This document shows positions 1 to 8,405 of a stretch of DNA of 64,000 nucleotides, one piece after another (the first letter of the stretch is position 1; each line of letters opens with the position of its first letter). The notes beneath the pieces are model-generated. The model saw nothing but the letters and a program-made list of their open reading frames with translations, ran no database searches and was not told where the DNA came from. The translations under genes and the position numbers were made by a program. This DNA comes from Marinobacter persicus (lineage in GTDB: Bacteria; Pseudomonadota; Gammaproteobacteria; Pseudomonadales; Oleiphilaceae): the NCBI RefSeq assembly GCF_002934325.1, contig NZ_PTIV01000013.1, positions 1-64,000 on the forward strand. The letters run 5' to 3'.

Positions 1-66
1 GAGGATGGCACCAAACAATATAAGGTCTCGCCCGGGTTGCTCAGGCCGCTACGCGATGTGAAATAA
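1..66 (+). CDS. possible C-terminal end of an unidentified upstream gene (partial)
   Basis: Frame 1 is open from the window edge to a TAA at 64-66 and encodes 21 residues ending LLRPLRDVK. It runs into the selO remnant, whose own frame is blocked by TGA at 59-61, so some other sequence has been joined to selO here. The family cannot be told from so few residues and this may be a chance open frame. Confidence 0.25.
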   Translation, partial: EDGTKQYKVSPGLLRPLRDVK

Positions 67-577
67 GTCCACTACGTCGTGGAATGAACGCTTACCTTAC
101 AACGAACGCTTCCTGCAGAACATGCGGGACAAACTGGGGCTGGTTGAAACCGAGGCACAGGACAAGGACCTGATCATGGAAACCCTGACCCTGCTGCACG
201 AACAGGGCGTGGATTACACCCTGTTCTTCCGGGCCCTTTCCAACCTGCACCGCCACGGCCAGGCGCCCGTTCGGGACCTTTTCGTGGATCGCAGCGCGGC
301 GGACCAGTGGCTGGAACGTTATGAGTTGAGGCTACAGAAAGAGTCCCGGGCCCATGACGAGCGGGAACATGCCATGCGGCAAGTGAACCCCAAATACATC
401 CTGCGTAATTACCTGGCGCAACAGGTGATCCTGGAAGCACAGAACGGGGATTATGCGCCCATGAAGGAGTTGTTAGCGGTGCTCGCCAAACCGTTTGATG
501 AGCAGCCCGAGTACGAGCAGTACGCCGCCCCGCCACCGGACTGGGGCAAGCACCTGAATATCAGTTGCTCGTCTTAA
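62..577 (+). pseudogene. selO: 3' remnant of selO (YdiU, protein adenylyltransferase)
   Basis: About 170 codons match the C-terminal third of SelO/YdiU: MRDKLGL, the FFRALSNL region, NPKYILRNYLAQ, the DEQPEYEQYA segment and the closing ISCSS. The intact family is about 480-500 residues, with a kinase-like N-terminal domain that AMPylates proteins. That domain is absent: the frame is blocked by TGA at 59-61 and the sequence before it does not resemble SelO. The longest internal ATG frame starts at 122, but this is not a real start. The active site is missing, so the piece should be inactive. It looks like the scar of an insertion or recombination at the left edge. Confidence 0.72.
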
Positions 578-583
578 AGCTGC

Positions 584-907
584 TCACGCCTGCTTCAGTG
601 GAAGTGGGTGGGGTTTTACGCGTTGCACGCTTTTGGCTGCCTGTTCATAGGCGCGATGGCGCACGTCCCACAATTCAACAGCATGTTGAATGTTCAACCA
701 GAACTCTGGAGTGTTTCCCAGAGCGGCGGCCAACTTAATCGCCATAGGGGCCGTCAGGGTGCCTTTGTCATGAACAAGCCGGCCAAGGGTGTTTCTATGT
801 ACGCCCATCGCCTCAGCTAGCTCACTAATTTCAATATTCATCGGCTCCAAGAACTCAGTTAGCAGCATCTGGCCAACGGTCACGGGGCGACGCTTGGTAC
901 TTTTCAT
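584..907 (-). CDS. higA: HigA-family XRE antitoxin
   Basis: This 107-residue protein has the HigA/VapI helix-turn-helix: TVGQMLLTEFLEPMNI at the start, the recognition region ISELAEAMGVHRNTLGRLV (about residues 27-45), then PAMAIKLAAALGNTPEFWL-type family features with FWLNIQ near residue 70. HigA neutralises the HigB mRNA-cleaving toxin and represses its own operon. It lies 12 nt downstream of higB on the same strand, the toxin-first order typical of higBA. The palindrome at 1244-1260 is the likely binding site. Confidence 0.88.
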   Translation of the reverse strand: MKSTKRRPVTVGQMLLTEFLEPMNIEISELAEAMGVHRNTLGRLVHDKGTLTAPMAIKLAAALGNTPEFWLNIQHAVELWDVRHRAYEQAAKSVQRVKPHPLPLKQA

Positions 908-919
908 AAAATAACTCCT

Positions 920-1213
920 CTAGCCCTTGTACGTATGGGGGTCTAGATATGTATCTTGGGCGGTGCCTTCCTCCCAGCGGAAAACCAATCGATACTGCTT
1001 ATTCACCCGAATCGAGCACCAACCAGAGAGACTGGCCGCGAGGTGCTCGAAACGATTACCAGGCGGAATCCTCAAATCCGATTCCTTTGTTGCCGCATCC
1101 AGAATCTGAAGTTTTCTAAAGAGAGCACTTTCTATCGTGTTGGGGATTTTCTTATGGCTTTGGTCCTCCGTATAGAAGGTCTCCAACCATTCGTCCTTGA
1201 ATTCAACGGCCAT
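920..1213 (-). CDS. higB: HigB-family (RelE-like) mRNA interferase toxin
   Basis: This 97-residue protein fits the HigB/RelE plasmid-maintenance toxin family. It has the mid-protein IPPGNRFEHL motif, the SIRVNKQYRLVFRW strand block with basic residues expected for mRNA cleavage on the ribosome, and the DPHTYKG C-terminus. Length is normal. It is the first gene of a two-gene operon with the HigA homologue. The ATG at 1213 follows a possible sigma-70 promoter (TTGACG, 17 nt, TAATAT on the minus strand) that contains a perfect palindrome. Confidence 0.87.
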   Translation of the reverse strand: MAVEFKDEWLETFYTEDQSHKKIPNTIESALFRKLQILDAATKESDLRIPPGNRFEHLAASLSGWCSIRVNKQYRLVFRWEEGTAQDTYLDPHTYKG

Positions 1214-1243
1214 AGTTCCTTGTTCGCTTTTTAATCATATTAT

Positions 1244-1260
1244 GCACAATGGCATTGTGC
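1244..1260 (-). promoter_or_regulatory. palindromic operator within the higBA promoter
   Basis: GCACAATGGCATTGTGC is a perfect palindrome with 8-bp arms around one base. On the minus strand it lies between TTGACG and TAATAT, a weak -35/-10 pair spaced 17 nt, about 30 nt before the higB start. This is the expected place for an autoregulatory HigA or HigBA operator. The palindrome is seen directly; its binding role is inferred. Confidence 0.65.
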
Positions 1261-1331
1261 GTCAAACCTGCGAGCCATGGAGCGGGCGGTTACAGAATCA
1301 GACCTTGTACCCGCTCCCCCTTCGCCCCCAA

Positions 1332-2678
1332 TTATTCGGATTTTGGTGGCGCCAGAGCATCCAAGCGAGCGCCCCGGGTCATCAGAAACAACACCAGCAG
1401 AATTGCAGGAATGCCCATGACAGCAGACAGGGTAAAAAATTCCGCATAGCCAAAATCCGCCACCACAATGCCGGAGAAGCCACCCAGGAATTTCCCCGGC
1501 AACGTCATGAGCGAGCTGAACAGCGCGTACTGGGTGGCAGTGAACGAAGCGCTGGTCATGCTTGAGAGCCAGGCAATCAGCGCCACATTGGCGATACCGC
1601 CCGCTAGGTTATCGGCACTGACCACCACCGCGAGCGTGGCCACATTGGGCGGAAGTTGCGCCAGCCAGACGAATAAAAGATTGGTCGCCGCCGTCATGAT
1701 CGCCCCGGCTAGCAAGATCTTGCGCACGCCGTACCGGACCACCAGGACACCGCCAGCCAGCGAGCCGACGATGGTCATGAAGAAGCCGAAGATTTTCGTA
1801 ACATCCGCCACCTGGGTTTTCGAAAAGCCCATGAAATCCAGATAGAAGGGGTTCGCCATCACACCCATGGCGATGTCGGAAATACGGTAGACCGCCACCA
1901 GCACCAGAATGGCGATGGCCAACTCCCGATAGCGCTGGAAGAAATCCAGGAAAGGGCCGGCAATGGCCGCATAGAACCAGCCGGCAAACTTGGCGAGCGC
2001 GGGCGGCAGGTGCGTGCGTTTACTCGCCTCTTCCCTCACCTTTTGTGCAATATCACTGGCGGCGGCGAAGTGATTCACCGCTGGCTCCCGGGCCACCAGT
2101 ACTGTCAGGGCACCCACGCCTACCAGGGCCGCCATCACCTGGTACGAGACTGTCCAGGAGTAGTATTCGGCGATGTAGAGCGCCCCGGCGCCGGCCACCA
2201 GCAACGCCAGCCGGTAACCGAAGATGTAGGTGGCTGCCAGCGCCGCCTGCAGTCGCTCTTCGGCAATTTCAATCCGGTAAGCATCAATGGCGACATCCTG
2301 AGTGGCGGAAGAAAACGCCACCAGCAGCCCACACAAAGCCAGAGTCTGGGTGGCAGAAACCGCATCCACCGTGGCCATCAGATACAGCCCGGTGGCAATA
2401 CCCGCCTGGGCCAGAAGAATCCAGCTACGCCGCTTGCCAAACAACTGATCCAGTATTGGCAATTTCAGGCGATCAACAATCGGCGCCCAGAAAACCTTGA
2501 TGGAATAGGTAATACCCAGCCAACTAAAAAAACCAATGGTGGCCGTCTCCACCCCCACATCCGCAAGTCGCGCGTTCAGAGTGGAAAAAACCAACAGAAA
2601 CGGCAACCCCGCTGAGAACCCCAGGAACAGCAGGGCAATCACCTGCCAGCGGGTGTAAACGTAGAAAGTTTCTTTCAA
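1332..2678 (-). CDS. ampG: AmpG-family muropeptide permease
   Basis: An inner-membrane major facilitator protein of about 448 residues. It matches AmpG, which imports anhydromuropeptides from cell-wall turnover for recycling and so feeds ampC-type beta-lactamase signalling. Recognisable features are the LFLGFSAGLPFLLVF first helix, the WAPIVDRL cytoplasmic loop, the FGKRRSW loop and about 12 to 14 hydrophobic segments. The start is uncertain: 2678 is a TTG without an obvious ribosome site, while an in-frame ATT at 2705 lies 6 nt after AGAGG and adds SRDRLALL, which suits the family. It follows yajQ on the same strand with a gap of tens of bases. Confidence 0.85.
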   Translation of the reverse strand: MKETFYVYTRWQVIALLFLGFSAGLPFLLVFSTLNARLADVGVETATIGFFSWLGITYSIKVFWAPIVDRLKLPILDQLFGKRRSWILLAQAGIATGLYLMATVDAVSATQTLALCGLLVAFSSATQDVAIDAYRIEIAEERLQAALAATYIFGYRLALLVAGAGALYIAEYYSWTVSYQVMAALVGVGALTVLVAREPAVNHFAAASDIAQKVREEASKRTHLPPALAKFAGWFYAAIAGPFLDFFQRYRELAIAILVLVAVYRISDIAMGVMANPFYLDFMGFSKTQVADVTKIFGFFMTIVGSLAGGVLVVRYGVRKILLAGAIMTAATNLLFVWLAQLPPNVATLAVVVSADNLAGGIANVALIAWLSSMTSASFTATQYALFSSLMTLPGKFLGGFSGIVVADFGYAEFFTLSAVMGIPAILLVLFLMTRGARLDALAPPKSE

Positions 2679-2715
2679 CAGGGCCAGGCGGTCACGGGAG
2701 AAAATAGCGGGCCTC

Positions 2716-3198
2716 TCAATCCCTGAAGTTATTGAACTGCAGCGGAATATCCAGCTCGGCTTCCTTCAGCATGGCAATGGCCTGCTGCAGGTCGTCGCGT
2801 TTCTTGCCGGTTACCCGCACCTTGTCGCCCTGGATGCTGGCCTGAACCTTCATCTTCTGGTCCTTGATCATCTTCACGATCTTCTTGGCCATGTCGGTTT
2901 CAATGCCCTGCTTGAGGGTATAGTGCTGCTTGATCAGCTTACCGGCCTTGCTGTCACCTTCCTCGGCCAGCGCACGCGGGTCAATCTGGCGCTTGGCAAA
3001 GGCCATACGCAGCATTTCTTTCAGTTGCTCGAGCTGGAATTCCTGCTCCGCGCTGACGGTGATGGTCTTGTCACTCAGCTCAAAGTCGGCTTCCACGTTC
3101 TTGAAGTCCCAACGGTTGCCCAGATCGCGCTTGGCCTGATCCACGGCGTTGGTGACTTCGTGCATGTCGGTTTCGGAAACGATGTCGAAGGAAGGCAT
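2716..3198 (-). CDS. yajQ: YajQ-family nucleotide/cyclic di-GMP-binding protein
   Basis: This 160-residue protein is YajQ from the MPSFDIVSE start to the C-terminal [12 protein letters not shown]. It has the normal length and the two ferredoxin-like halves of the family (DUF520). Some homologues bind cyclic di-GMP and act with a transcription factor; others bind tRNA or nucleotides. The start is secure because the conserved MPSFDIVSE begins exactly at the ATG. The cyclic di-GMP cyclase at 28.9 kb is not linked to it by sequence. Confidence 0.93.
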   Translation of the reverse strand: MPSFDIVSETDMHEVTNAVDQAKRDLGNRWDFKNVEADFELSDKTITVSAEQEFQLEQLKEMLRMAFAKRQIDPRALAEEGDSKAGKLIKQHYTLKQGIETDMAKKIVKMIKDQKMKVQASIQGDKVRVTGKKRDDLQQAIAMLKEAELDIPLQFNNFRD

Positions 3199-3238
3199 TT
3201 GTGTGTTACTCCTGACACACCAATAGGTGTCGATAAGT

Positions 3239-3601
3239 TCAAGTTGTCGTATTCAGATCCAGTAACGCCGGCAACAGAGATTTGAGCTGCAACCTATCGC
3301 GCTCAGACAGTGATCCCATTTTCTTGAGAACAATACTCTGTTCAACCGTGGCGATGAGAGGCTTCATGACAGATGGTTTTAGCAATCCAGCCACTTGCCA
3401 ATCATTAACCATGGCTTCGCCAAAGCTCAATGGATCCCGAATCTGGCTGGTAATTGCCATCAGAACAACGTCCGGGCGATAAGACTGATAATCCGCGCAG
3501 CTAATAACCACCGCTGGCCGCTTCTTCGTAGTTTTCAAATTGGTGAATGGGAAACCCACCAAAATCACATCACCGAACTCAAAGCGTGTCGTAGTCTGCA
3601 T
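3239..3601 (-). CDS. PemK/MazF-family mRNA interferase
   Basis: About 120 residues from [14 protein letters not shown] carry the MazF/PemK fold: [12 protein letters not shown], the KKRPAVVIS strand and the conserved [13 protein letters not shown] segment. I take the ATG at 3601 rather than the longer frame from 3676, because the family always begins just before the GDVILV strand and the upstream codons overlap the antitoxin gene. The gene overlaps the 3' end of the antitoxin gene by 23 nt, which implies translational coupling. Confidence 0.83.
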   Translation of the reverse strand: MQTTTRFEFGDVILVGFPFTNLKTTKKRPAVVISCADYQSYRPDVVLMAITSQIRDPLSFGEAMVNDWQVAGLLKPSVMKPLIATVEQSIVLKKMGSLSERDRLQLKSLLPALLDLNTTT

Positions 3602-3779
3602 CTTCTTCGTTATCCCATACCTTGTGGAAAGAAGCCTCTGCTCCTCGCGCAAAATCCTTGCGCATTTGATGCTCACGATCTTTTTGGCTAAGGAAGTCGA
3701 TGAAGTCTTCCACTTCCGTGATTTTTTCTGGCGGCAAGTGTTCTAGCTTGTGCAGTAGCTGCTGAAACCGGTTGTCCAT
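3579..3779 (-). CDS. antitoxin partner of the adjacent PemK/MazF toxin
   Basis: A 66-residue acidic protein beginning MDNRFQQLLHKLEHLPPEK. The PPEKITEVEDFIDFL segment is typical of small DUF2281-like antitoxins with a predicted N-terminal helix pair and an acidic disordered tail ([11 protein letters not shown]) that would wrap the toxin. It precedes and overlaps the MazF/PemK gene on the same strand, the usual antitoxin-first order. Identification rests on size, composition and position more than on a strong motif. Confidence 0.7.
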   Translation of the reverse strand: MDNRFQQLLHKLEHLPPEKITEVEDFIDFLSQKDREHQMRKDFARGAEASFHKVWDNEEDADYDTL

Positions 3780-3833
3780 TTTGCGCTCCTGAAGCTCAGG
3801 TTGTGGCGGTTAGTATCGCATGGTTCAAACAAA

Positions 3834-3858
3834 AACGCCCAGCGGATGCCGGGCGTTT
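3834..3858 (-). terminator. rho-independent terminator after argG
   Basis: On the minus strand AACGCCC and GGGCGTT arms close a hairpin with about a 10-nt loop, followed by a run of T. It lies 24 nt past the argG stop, so it should end the argG transcript before the toxin-antitoxin promoter. Confidence 0.75.
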
Positions 3859-3881
3859 CAGAATTACGAAAGAGCCAGAAA

Positions 3882-5096
3882 TCAGAGCTTACGGCCCTTG
3901 CTCGCCGCAATCCGCAACCGCAGCGCGTTCAGCTTGATGAAGCCTTCCGCGTCTTTCTGATCATACGCGCCTTCATCTTCCTCAAAGGTGGCGATCTTCT
4001 CGTCGAACAGGGAGTCGTCGGACTTACGACCAACCACGTCGACGTTGCCCTTGTACAGCTTCAGGCGAACCGTACCGTTCACGTATTCCTGGGTGGTGTC
4101 GATCAGTGCCTGCAGCGCTTCGCGCTCCGGCGACCACCAGTAGCCGTTGTAGATCACTTCGGCGTAACGCGGCATGATGCTGTCTTTCAGGTGCGCCACT
4201 TCGCGGTCCAGGGTAATGGACTCGATCGCGCGGTGAGCACGCAGCATGATGGTACCGCCCGGGGTTTCGTAACAGCCACGGGACTTCATGCCCACGTAGC
4301 GGTTCTCGACGATGTCGATGCGACCAATACCATTGGCGCCGGCGACCTTGTTCAGGTGCTCCAGCACTTCGTGTGGCTTCATGTCCTGGCCGTCGACGGC
4401 CACGATGTCGCCCTGCTTGTAGGTCAGCTCGATGTAAGTCGGCTCATCCGGCGCCTGCTCCGGAGACACGCTCCAGCGCCACATGTCTTCCTCGGCTTCC
4501 GCCCAGGGGTCTTCCAGGTTGATGCCTTCGTAAGAGATGTGCAGCAGGTTGGCATCCATGGAGTACGGGCTCTTGCCCTTCTTGCTGGTCTCCACCGGAA
4601 TGTTGCGCTCTTCGCAGTAGGCCATCAGCTTTTCGCGGGAGTTCAAATCCCACTCTCGCCACGGCGCAATCACCTTTACGCCCGGCTTCAGCGCGTAGGC
4701 GCCCAGCTCGAAACGCACCTGGTCGTTGCCCTTGCCGGTTGCACCGTGGGAGATGGCATCGGCGCCGGTCTCGTTGGCGATCTCGATCAAACGACGGGAA
4801 ATCAGCGGGCGGGCAATGGACGTACCCAGCAGGTACTCACCCTCGTAGATGGTGTTGGCGCGGAACATCGGGAACACATAATCGCGCACGTACTCTTCGC
4901 GCAGATCCTCGATGTAGATTTCCTTGACGCCCAGCGCCTCGGCTTTCGCGCGCGCCGGCTCCACTTCCTCGCCCTGACCGATGTCGGCGGTGAAGGTCAC
5001 CACCTCGCAATCATAGGTATCCTGCAACCACCGTACGATCACGGAAGTATCCAGGCCACCGGAATAGGCCAGAACCACCTTTTTAATATCAGACAT
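3882..5096 (-). CDS. argG: argininosuccinate synthase
   Basis: This 404-residue cytosolic enzyme condenses citrulline and aspartate with ATP to argininosuccinate, the penultimate step of arginine synthesis. The PP-loop AYSGGLDTS is at residues 10-18, followed by TADIGQGEE, the [16 protein letters not shown] substrate segment and [15 protein letters not shown]. The start is set at 5096 ([14 protein letters not shown]) because a GGAG ribosome site precedes it and upstream codons do not fit the family. It is monocistronic, with its own terminator. Confidence 0.97.
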   Translation of the reverse strand: MSDIKKVVLAYSGGLDTSVIVRWLQDTYDCEVVTFTADIGQGEEVEPARAKAEALGVKEIYIEDLREEYVRDYVFPMFRANTIYEGEYLLGTSIARPLISRRLIEIANETGADAISHGATGKGNDQVRFELGAYALKPGVKVIAPWREWDLNSREKLMAYCEERNIPVETSKKGKSPYSMDANLLHISYEGINLEDPWAEAEEDMWRWSVSPEQAPDEPTYIELTYKQGDIVAVDGQDMKPHEVLEHLNKVAGANGIGRIDIVENRYVGMKSRGCYETPGGTIMLRAHRAIESITLDREVAHLKDSIMPRYAEVIYNGYWWSPEREALQALIDTTQEYVNGTVRLKLYKGNVDVVGRKSDDSLFDEKIATFEEDEGAYDQKDAEGFIKLNALRLRIAASKGRKL

Positions 5097-5203
5097 GCCC
5101 TTGCTCCAGACTGAATAGAATGGATGTGTTGAATAGAAGGGCAATATTGTACGGGAGTGCGGGGGGAATGGCTATTGGGGAGGTATTTTCTCGCCTTAAC
5201 TCA

Positions 5204-5223
5204 GCCCCTCATAGAAGAGGGGC
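5204..5223 (-). terminator. stem-loop downstream of fliS
   Basis: GCCCCTC and GAGGGGC form a perfect 7-bp stem with a 6-nt loop, 40 nt beyond the fliS stop on the minus strand. There is no T-run, so termination is only suggested by position. Confidence 0.4.
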
Positions 5224-5262
5224 CGGGGCGCTCCAAATTGTCGGAAAGAGAGAAAAAGAAAC

Positions 5263-5670
5263 TTAAACAGCCGCCTGTTGGGCCTGGCCGCCAATAGCTT
5301 CCTGGCGGATGCCATCCCAGCCATCTTTGACGGTACGCAGAAGACCAAGCACTTCGTCCAATTTAGCAGGATCATTCTTCGCGCTGCCTTCAAGGAGGGT
5401 GCGCTCCATATAGTCATAAAGCGCTTCCAACTGGGCCGATAGCTCGCCACCCTTTTCGAAGTCCAGGAACGAGCGCAGACCGCCAATGATTTCAATGGCT
5501 TTGTTGAGCAACTGGCCCTTCCCTGCATAGTCTTTCGCCTGCATGCGAGCCTTGGCCATGTTAATGCGCTCGATCGCGCCGTTGTAGAGAAGCTGGATCA
5601 GCTTATGGGGATCGGCATCGGTGATGCTGGTCTGGGTATTAACGCGCTGATATGCCTGCAAACCGTTCAT
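5263..5670 (-). CDS. fliS: flagellar export chaperone FliS
   Basis: This 135-residue cytosolic protein binds the C-terminal helices of unpolymerised flagellin and delivers it to the export gate. It shows the FliS pattern: AYQRVNTQTSITDADPHKL near the N-terminus, LLYNGAIERI, the GLRSFLDFEKGGELS region and a C-terminal alanine/glutamine-rich tail. It is the last gene of a fliD-fliS unit, 64 nt after fliD, next to two flagellins that would be its clients. Confidence 0.95.
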   Translation of the reverse strand: MNGLQAYQRVNTQTSITDADPHKLIQLLYNGAIERINMAKARMQAKDYAGKGQLLNKAIEIIGGLRSFLDFEKGGELSAQLEALYDYMERTLLEGSAKNDPAKLDEVLGLLRTVKDGWDGIRQEAIGGQAQQAAV

Positions 5671-5734
5671 AATTTACCTCATTACGCCATGTTCTTGACC
5701 TTTTATCGGCCCAGAGTGGTCGAACTTTAGTGCT

Positions 5735-7717
5735 TTAACCACCGCTCTTATTGGCTTGTGGAGCCAGAGCAGCGAGTTGCTGACTTACATAATCCCGAGT
5801 GCTATTGAGCTGGGAAATTAGAGAATCGGCGGCTGTGAACTGGCTAACCAACCTCTCACGATACGATGCAATTCGCTCTTCCAGTCGCGCCTGACTTTGT
5901 GCAATCTGATCAAGCTCACGGTTCAAGCTATCCCTACGAGACTCAATCGCACCCTCGGCGCCAACCATCCTGGTTACCAGATCTACCGTCCGCTCACCAA
6001 CACCTTCCACATAGGTAATGGAACCGCGATCACCAGTCTGATCACCCAGAATTCTCACCTGAAGACCGGAAGCATCCCCGTTCCCGGCGCCCAAAAAGAG
6101 AACCTGACCATCGCCCTCGGCCCTGCGGCCATCAATGGTGCCCGCGATATCCAACCCATCAGTACTGGTGTTGGTGCCAAGGCCAAAAGTAGCGGCACTC
6201 TCTGCAGAAGCCAGTGAAACTCTGGATTCGCTCCCATATTTGGAAGAGGTGAACGTTAAGTTCCCGCTTCCATCTAGACCCGCTTGTACCGAAACGCCTG
6301 CGGCATTAAGGGCATTATCACCATCCAACTGTGCCTGAATATCGTCCAGCAAAGCTTGCTGAGAAATATCCGCGCCTTGGGTCAGTTGCAAATTGACCGA
6401 GATATCGCCATTAACCGTCAAGGACAATTCGTCGTTGCTGGCATCGATCTGGAACGGCCCAGCACCCAACGCAGATCCTGCAACCAACTCACCCTGAGTA
6501 GCTACTTGGGTCACATTGATATCATAAGAGCCAGGCACCGTATCCATGCCGCTGCGCACAAACTCCACTTGGCTATCACTCGCGCGTCCCTGCTCAGCAA
6601 ATAGCGCAGTCACCTCATCAGGGTTAGCCTTAAGTTTTTCCTCAAACTTGGCTCGATCAAACTCCAGGCCACCCGTCTCCCAGTCGGTTGTAATTCCGAC
6701 ATCAGCCAGGCTGCGAACACTCTGATTTTCCATACCCGGTACGACCCGGGTCAGAATCCCCCTGAGCTGACTCTCAATGTTTCGAACAGTAGAATCACCC
6801 GTCAGGAGGCTGCCTTGCCCCGACTCAGCGTTAAAGCCAGCCAAGCTATCAATAGTGGACTGGAGAGCATTAAACTTGTCGACAAATCCTTGTACTCGGT
6901 CCGAGACTGCCCCAAAGTCCTGATTAACGCTAACTGTAGAGGTGCCCTCCGCCTTTACATCAAACGTCAGGCCATCAATAACATTCTCGAAGGTATTGTT
7001 AGAGCGAGTAACTTCAATACCGTTGATCTTCATTACCGCATCATTGGCGGCAATGGTTTCTTTCATATCAGGGTTCGCGGTTGGATCTGCTGGATCAAAT
7101 GCAAAGCTTGCCAACCCTGGCGCAACAGCGTCCTCAGTAACTGTGATGCTGGCAGCGTTAGCGGTGCCCGTTTCATCAGCGGACATCACCAACTGGTAGC
7201 CATTACCGGTGTCAATCACGCCAGCAGACACACCCGCATCGGCTTCATTGATAGCATTCGCCAAGCCTTGCAAGGTGTCGTTACTGGAATCAACGGTTAT
7301 GTTGGTAATCTTGTCGCCTACAGAAAGCTTCAGCGTCCCCTGGCCTACGCTGGTGGAGTCTTTATCGGCAAAAACGGACTGCGAGGCCAGCGCCTGAGCA
7401 GACGCGAGACTGGTTACTTCAACGTTGTAGGTGCCCCGGCTAGCCTTCGTACTATCGACCGACACACCAATGTCTTCATTAGAGGAAGAGGCGGAAAAAG
7501 CTTTCAGGTTATCGGGTGAGCTCAGCTGACGCATGGGCAACCGCAGCTCGGTCACAGCACTGCGCAGTTTGCCATACGCAGAAAGCAGAGTTTTTGCCTG
7601 CTGCGTCTCCTGGGTCAATCGGTTTTCGGTTGGCTTACGCTCGGCTGCGACGAGTTGGTCGACCAAATCCGAGTTAAGAACGCCAGAACCAATCCCTAAC
7701 GATGAAATACCAGCCAT
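5735..7717 (-). CDS. fliD: flagellar hook-associated protein 2 (filament cap) FliD
   Basis: A 660-residue secreted protein, longer than the roughly 470-residue enteric FliD because of an enlarged central surface region. The N-terminal ISSLGIGSGVLNSDLVDQL and the DSLNRELDQIAQSQARLEERI helix with its closing QFTAADSLISQL segment are the conserved D0 coiled coils of the cap. Five FliD subunits cap the filament and fold incoming flagellin. A sigma-28-type promoter (7759-7785) sits about 40 nt upstream. fliS follows on the same strand. Confidence 0.94.
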   Translation of the reverse strand: MAGISSLGIGSGVLNSDLVDQLVAAERKPTENRLTQETQQAKTLLSAYGKLRSAVTELRLPMRQLSSPDNLKAFSASSSNEDIGVSVDSTKASRGTYNVEVTSLASAQALASQSVFADKDSTSVGQGTLKLSVGDKITNITVDSSNDTLQGLANAINEADAGVSAGVIDTGNGYQLVMSADETGTANAASITVTEDAVAPGLASFAFDPADPTANPDMKETIAANDAVMKINGIEVTRSNNTFENVIDGLTFDVKAEGTSTVSVNQDFGAVSDRVQGFVDKFNALQSTIDSLAGFNAESGQGSLLTGDSTVRNIESQLRGILTRVVPGMENQSVRSLADVGITTDWETGGLEFDRAKFEEKLKANPDEVTALFAEQGRASDSQVEFVRSGMDTVPGSYDINVTQVATQGELVAGSALGAGPFQIDASNDELSLTVNGDISVNLQLTQGADISQQALLDDIQAQLDGDNALNAAGVSVQAGLDGSGNLTFTSSKYGSESRVSLASAESAATFGLGTNTSTDGLDIAGTIDGRRAEGDGQVLFLGAGNGDASGLQVRILGDQTGDRGSITYVEGVGERTVDLVTRMVGAEGAIESRRDSLNRELDQIAQSQARLEERIASYRERLVSQFTAADSLISQLNSTRDYVSQQLAALAPQANKSGG

Positions 7718-7758
7718 AATCGAGCCTCCTCAAGGGGGCAATCTCTTCACTATTACTG

Positions 7759-7785
7759 TTAGCGGCAAAGGGCGGCAAAACTTTA
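7759..7785 (-). promoter_or_regulatory. sigma-28 (FliA) promoter for fliD-fliS
   Basis: Read on the minus strand this is TAAA, 15 nt, GCCGCTAA. It matches the FliA consensus TAAA-N15-GCCGATAA at all but one position, with exact spacing. It would start transcription about 35 nt before the fliD start. Confidence 0.72.
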
Positions 7786-7824
7786 CCGCTTTATACCAAA
7801 ATATAGTTTACCCATAACCAGAAA

Positions 7825-7854
7825 CACCGCCGGCTCCCCAGGGAGGCGGCGGTG
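7825..7854 (-). terminator. terminator after flaG
   Basis: CACCGCC and GGCGGTG arms enclose an inner CTCCC/GGGAG stem, and on the minus strand a short TTTCT follows. It lies between the flaG stop and the fliD promoter, so it separates the two transcripts. Confidence 0.6.
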
Positions 7855-7897
7855 CTGAAATTCCGTGGTCAACGTTAACCGCGAAAGCGGCAAGCTC

Positions 7898-8335
7898 TTA
7901 CACTTTAACGTTGAACAACGTCAGCGGTTCATCCTGCTGCAATTTTTCTGCCAACCTCAAAGCCACTTCATCCGGGATCTGGCGAATCACTTCCTGGGTT
8001 TTCTGGTCCACCACTTTTACAATGGTTTGCCCCAGCTCGTTATCCACCTCAAACTGAAGATCCCGCTGCACATTCTGAACAAAATCATTCAGTTGGCTCA
8101 CCGCCTGCCCCAAATCCTCCCTCTGGGATTCATTCCGCTCTTTCAACTTTTCAGCTTTGGAAACTTCCGTTGTTGAACGCGGACTTTGAGCCTGACGGTT
8201 TTCTGACGATGAAGAAGCCAGGTCAGGGGCTTTTACCACGCCCTCGGCCTGAGATGACGACAGTGCCTTTGCCGGAACTGAAGGCTCAGAGCGCACCAGC
8301 TTTAAATCCGGACTGTTCAGGTTAACGTCATTCAT
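7898..8335 (-). CDS. flaG: FlaG-family flagellar protein
   Basis: This 145-residue protein ends in the FlaG domain: LQFEVDNELGQTIVKVVD followed by TQEVIRQIPDEVALRLAEKL. It is preceded by a variable, serine-rich, probably disordered N-terminal half. In polar-flagellate gammaproteobacteria flaG lies between flagellin and fliD, as here, and affects filament length. It lies 70 nt after the flagellin stop, beyond a strong hairpin, so it may be expressed by read-through. Confidence 0.87.
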   Translation of the reverse strand: MNDVNLNSPDLKLVRSEPSVPAKALSSSQAEGVVKAPDLASSSSENRQAQSPRSTTEVSKAEKLKERNESQREDLGQAVSQLNDFVQNVQRDLQFEVDNELGQTIVKVVDQKTQEVIRQIPDEVALRLAEKLQQDEPLTLFNVKV

Positions 8336-8355
8336 AGCTTTACCTCGCTATCCTT

Positions 8356-8395
8356 GTAACGGCGGAAGCCGGAACCCGAAGGTTCCGGCCGTTAC
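8356..8395 (-). terminator. strong hairpin after the minus-strand flagellin gene
   Basis: GCCGGAACC, loop CGAA, GGTTCCGGC form a perfect 9-bp stem at 8368-8389. Outer GTAACGG/CCGTTAC arms extend it. It lies directly after the flagellin stop on the minus strand and would end or stabilise the abundant flagellin mRNA while leaving some read-through into flaG. Confidence 0.65.
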
Positions 8396-8405
8396 CGCTC
8401 TACCC

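Noticed and set aside
3801..5114. Long plus-strand frame of 437 codons opposite argG
   Set aside because: It is the antisense shadow of argG; the translation has no family features and argG is certain.
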